From positions 2,995,894-3,059,893 of the forward strand of contig CP076040.1 of the NCBI GenBank assembly GCA_014529675.2: a stretch of DNA of 64,000 nt, written 5' to 3'. Source of the stretch: Opitutia bacterium ISCC 52 (GTDB taxonomy: Bacteria; Verrucomicrobiota; Verrucomicrobiia; Opitutales; UBA2995). Shown here in pieces: positions 63,882 through 64,000 of the stretch (position 1 is its first letter; each line of letters opens with the position of its first letter). The translations under genes and the position numbers were made by a program. The notes under the pieces are model-generated. The model was not told where the DNA came from. It ran no database searches and saw only the letters and a program-made list of their open reading frames with translations.

Positions 63882-64000
63882 ATGCCTCCTAAAAAAACCG
63901 CCGCAAAAAAAGCTACCAAAGCGAAACCTGCTGCTGAGAAAAAAACACACGCCAAATCAAAAGCCAGCAATGGAAAAGTTGCTGCCTTCACTTTGGATGA
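63882..64000 (+). CDS. Lysine/alanine-rich protein start (possibly DksA/TraR-type), 3' truncated
   Basis: ATG at 63882 opens a frame to the window edge, 39 full codons. The N-terminus is MPPKKTAAKKATKAK followed by more K and A, a histone-tail-like extension, then KVAAFTLD. It starts 21 bases after the ileS stop. In many Verrucomicrobia a DksA/TraR-family zinc-finger regulator with such a tail follows ileS, so that is my best guess. Too little is visible to confirm it. Confidence 0.45.
   Translation, partial: MPPKKTAAKKATKAKPAAEKKTHAKSKASNGKVAAFTLD

Overview
This window looks like the chromosome of a marine, polysaccharide-degrading Verrucomicrobiota bacterium, probably class Opitutae. The sequence evidence is a TonB-dependent receptor with the SPFTV-type plug start, many secreted proteins ending in short conserved C-terminal modules, a C-terminal DxDGDG...GTNP motif, and several sugar isomerase/epimerase and Gfo/Idh/MocA genes. 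The taxonomic call is inference from gene style; no rRNA is present.

Positions 1-33.7 kb form a polyuronate-utilisation locus. One minus-strand block holds a giant PL6-type lyase fused to a diheme cytochrome c domain, a TIM-barrel isomerase, a medium-chain dehydrogenase, a GntR regulator with a built-in operator, an unknown protein and an SSS-family symporter. A divergent plus-strand block holds an isomerase, an SDR reductase, a heparinase II/III-type lyase and a GH88 unsaturated uronyl hydrolase whose tail is frameshifted. A second minus-strand block runs from a TonB-dependent receptor through a triple-repeat secreted protein, a PQQ-type sugar dehydrogenase, a type I phosphomannose isomerase-like protein, a 2-hydroxyacid dehydrogenase, a DUF2264 protein and a beta-helix protein. 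A LacI regulator is divergent from the receptor. The likely logic is that extracellular lyases cut a uronate polymer, the receptor and the symporter import oligomers or monomers, GH88 removes the unsaturated end sugar, and the SDR, MDR, isomerase and hydroxyacid dehydrogenase enzymes process it. No sulfatase is present, which favours an unsulfated polymer such as alginate, but the substrate is not proven.

Positions 33.9-42.6 kb hold a second sugar region: a Tat-exported Gfo/Idh/MocA oxidoreductase, a GNAT protein, a DapA-like aldolase, an atypical epimerase, split DhaK and DhaL dihydroxyacetone-kinase-type subunits, and two TIM-barrel isomerases. Its intergenic spaces carry a MITE-like 242-bp inverted-repeat element and REP-like repeats.

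Positions 42.8-64 kb are mostly housekeeping: dapF, pyrD, hemB, cysS, thrS, a PII protein with an Amt transporter behind a near-perfect sigma-54 promoter, aspS, a SpoIVB-type S55 protein paired with a beta-propeller protein, gpmI, ileS and the start of a lysine-rich, possibly DksA-like, gene. A small four-helix-bundle (S23-type) gene bounded by inverted repeats sits between an acidic protein gene and hemB. It is one of the more unusual structures here, along with the PL6-cytochrome fusion.
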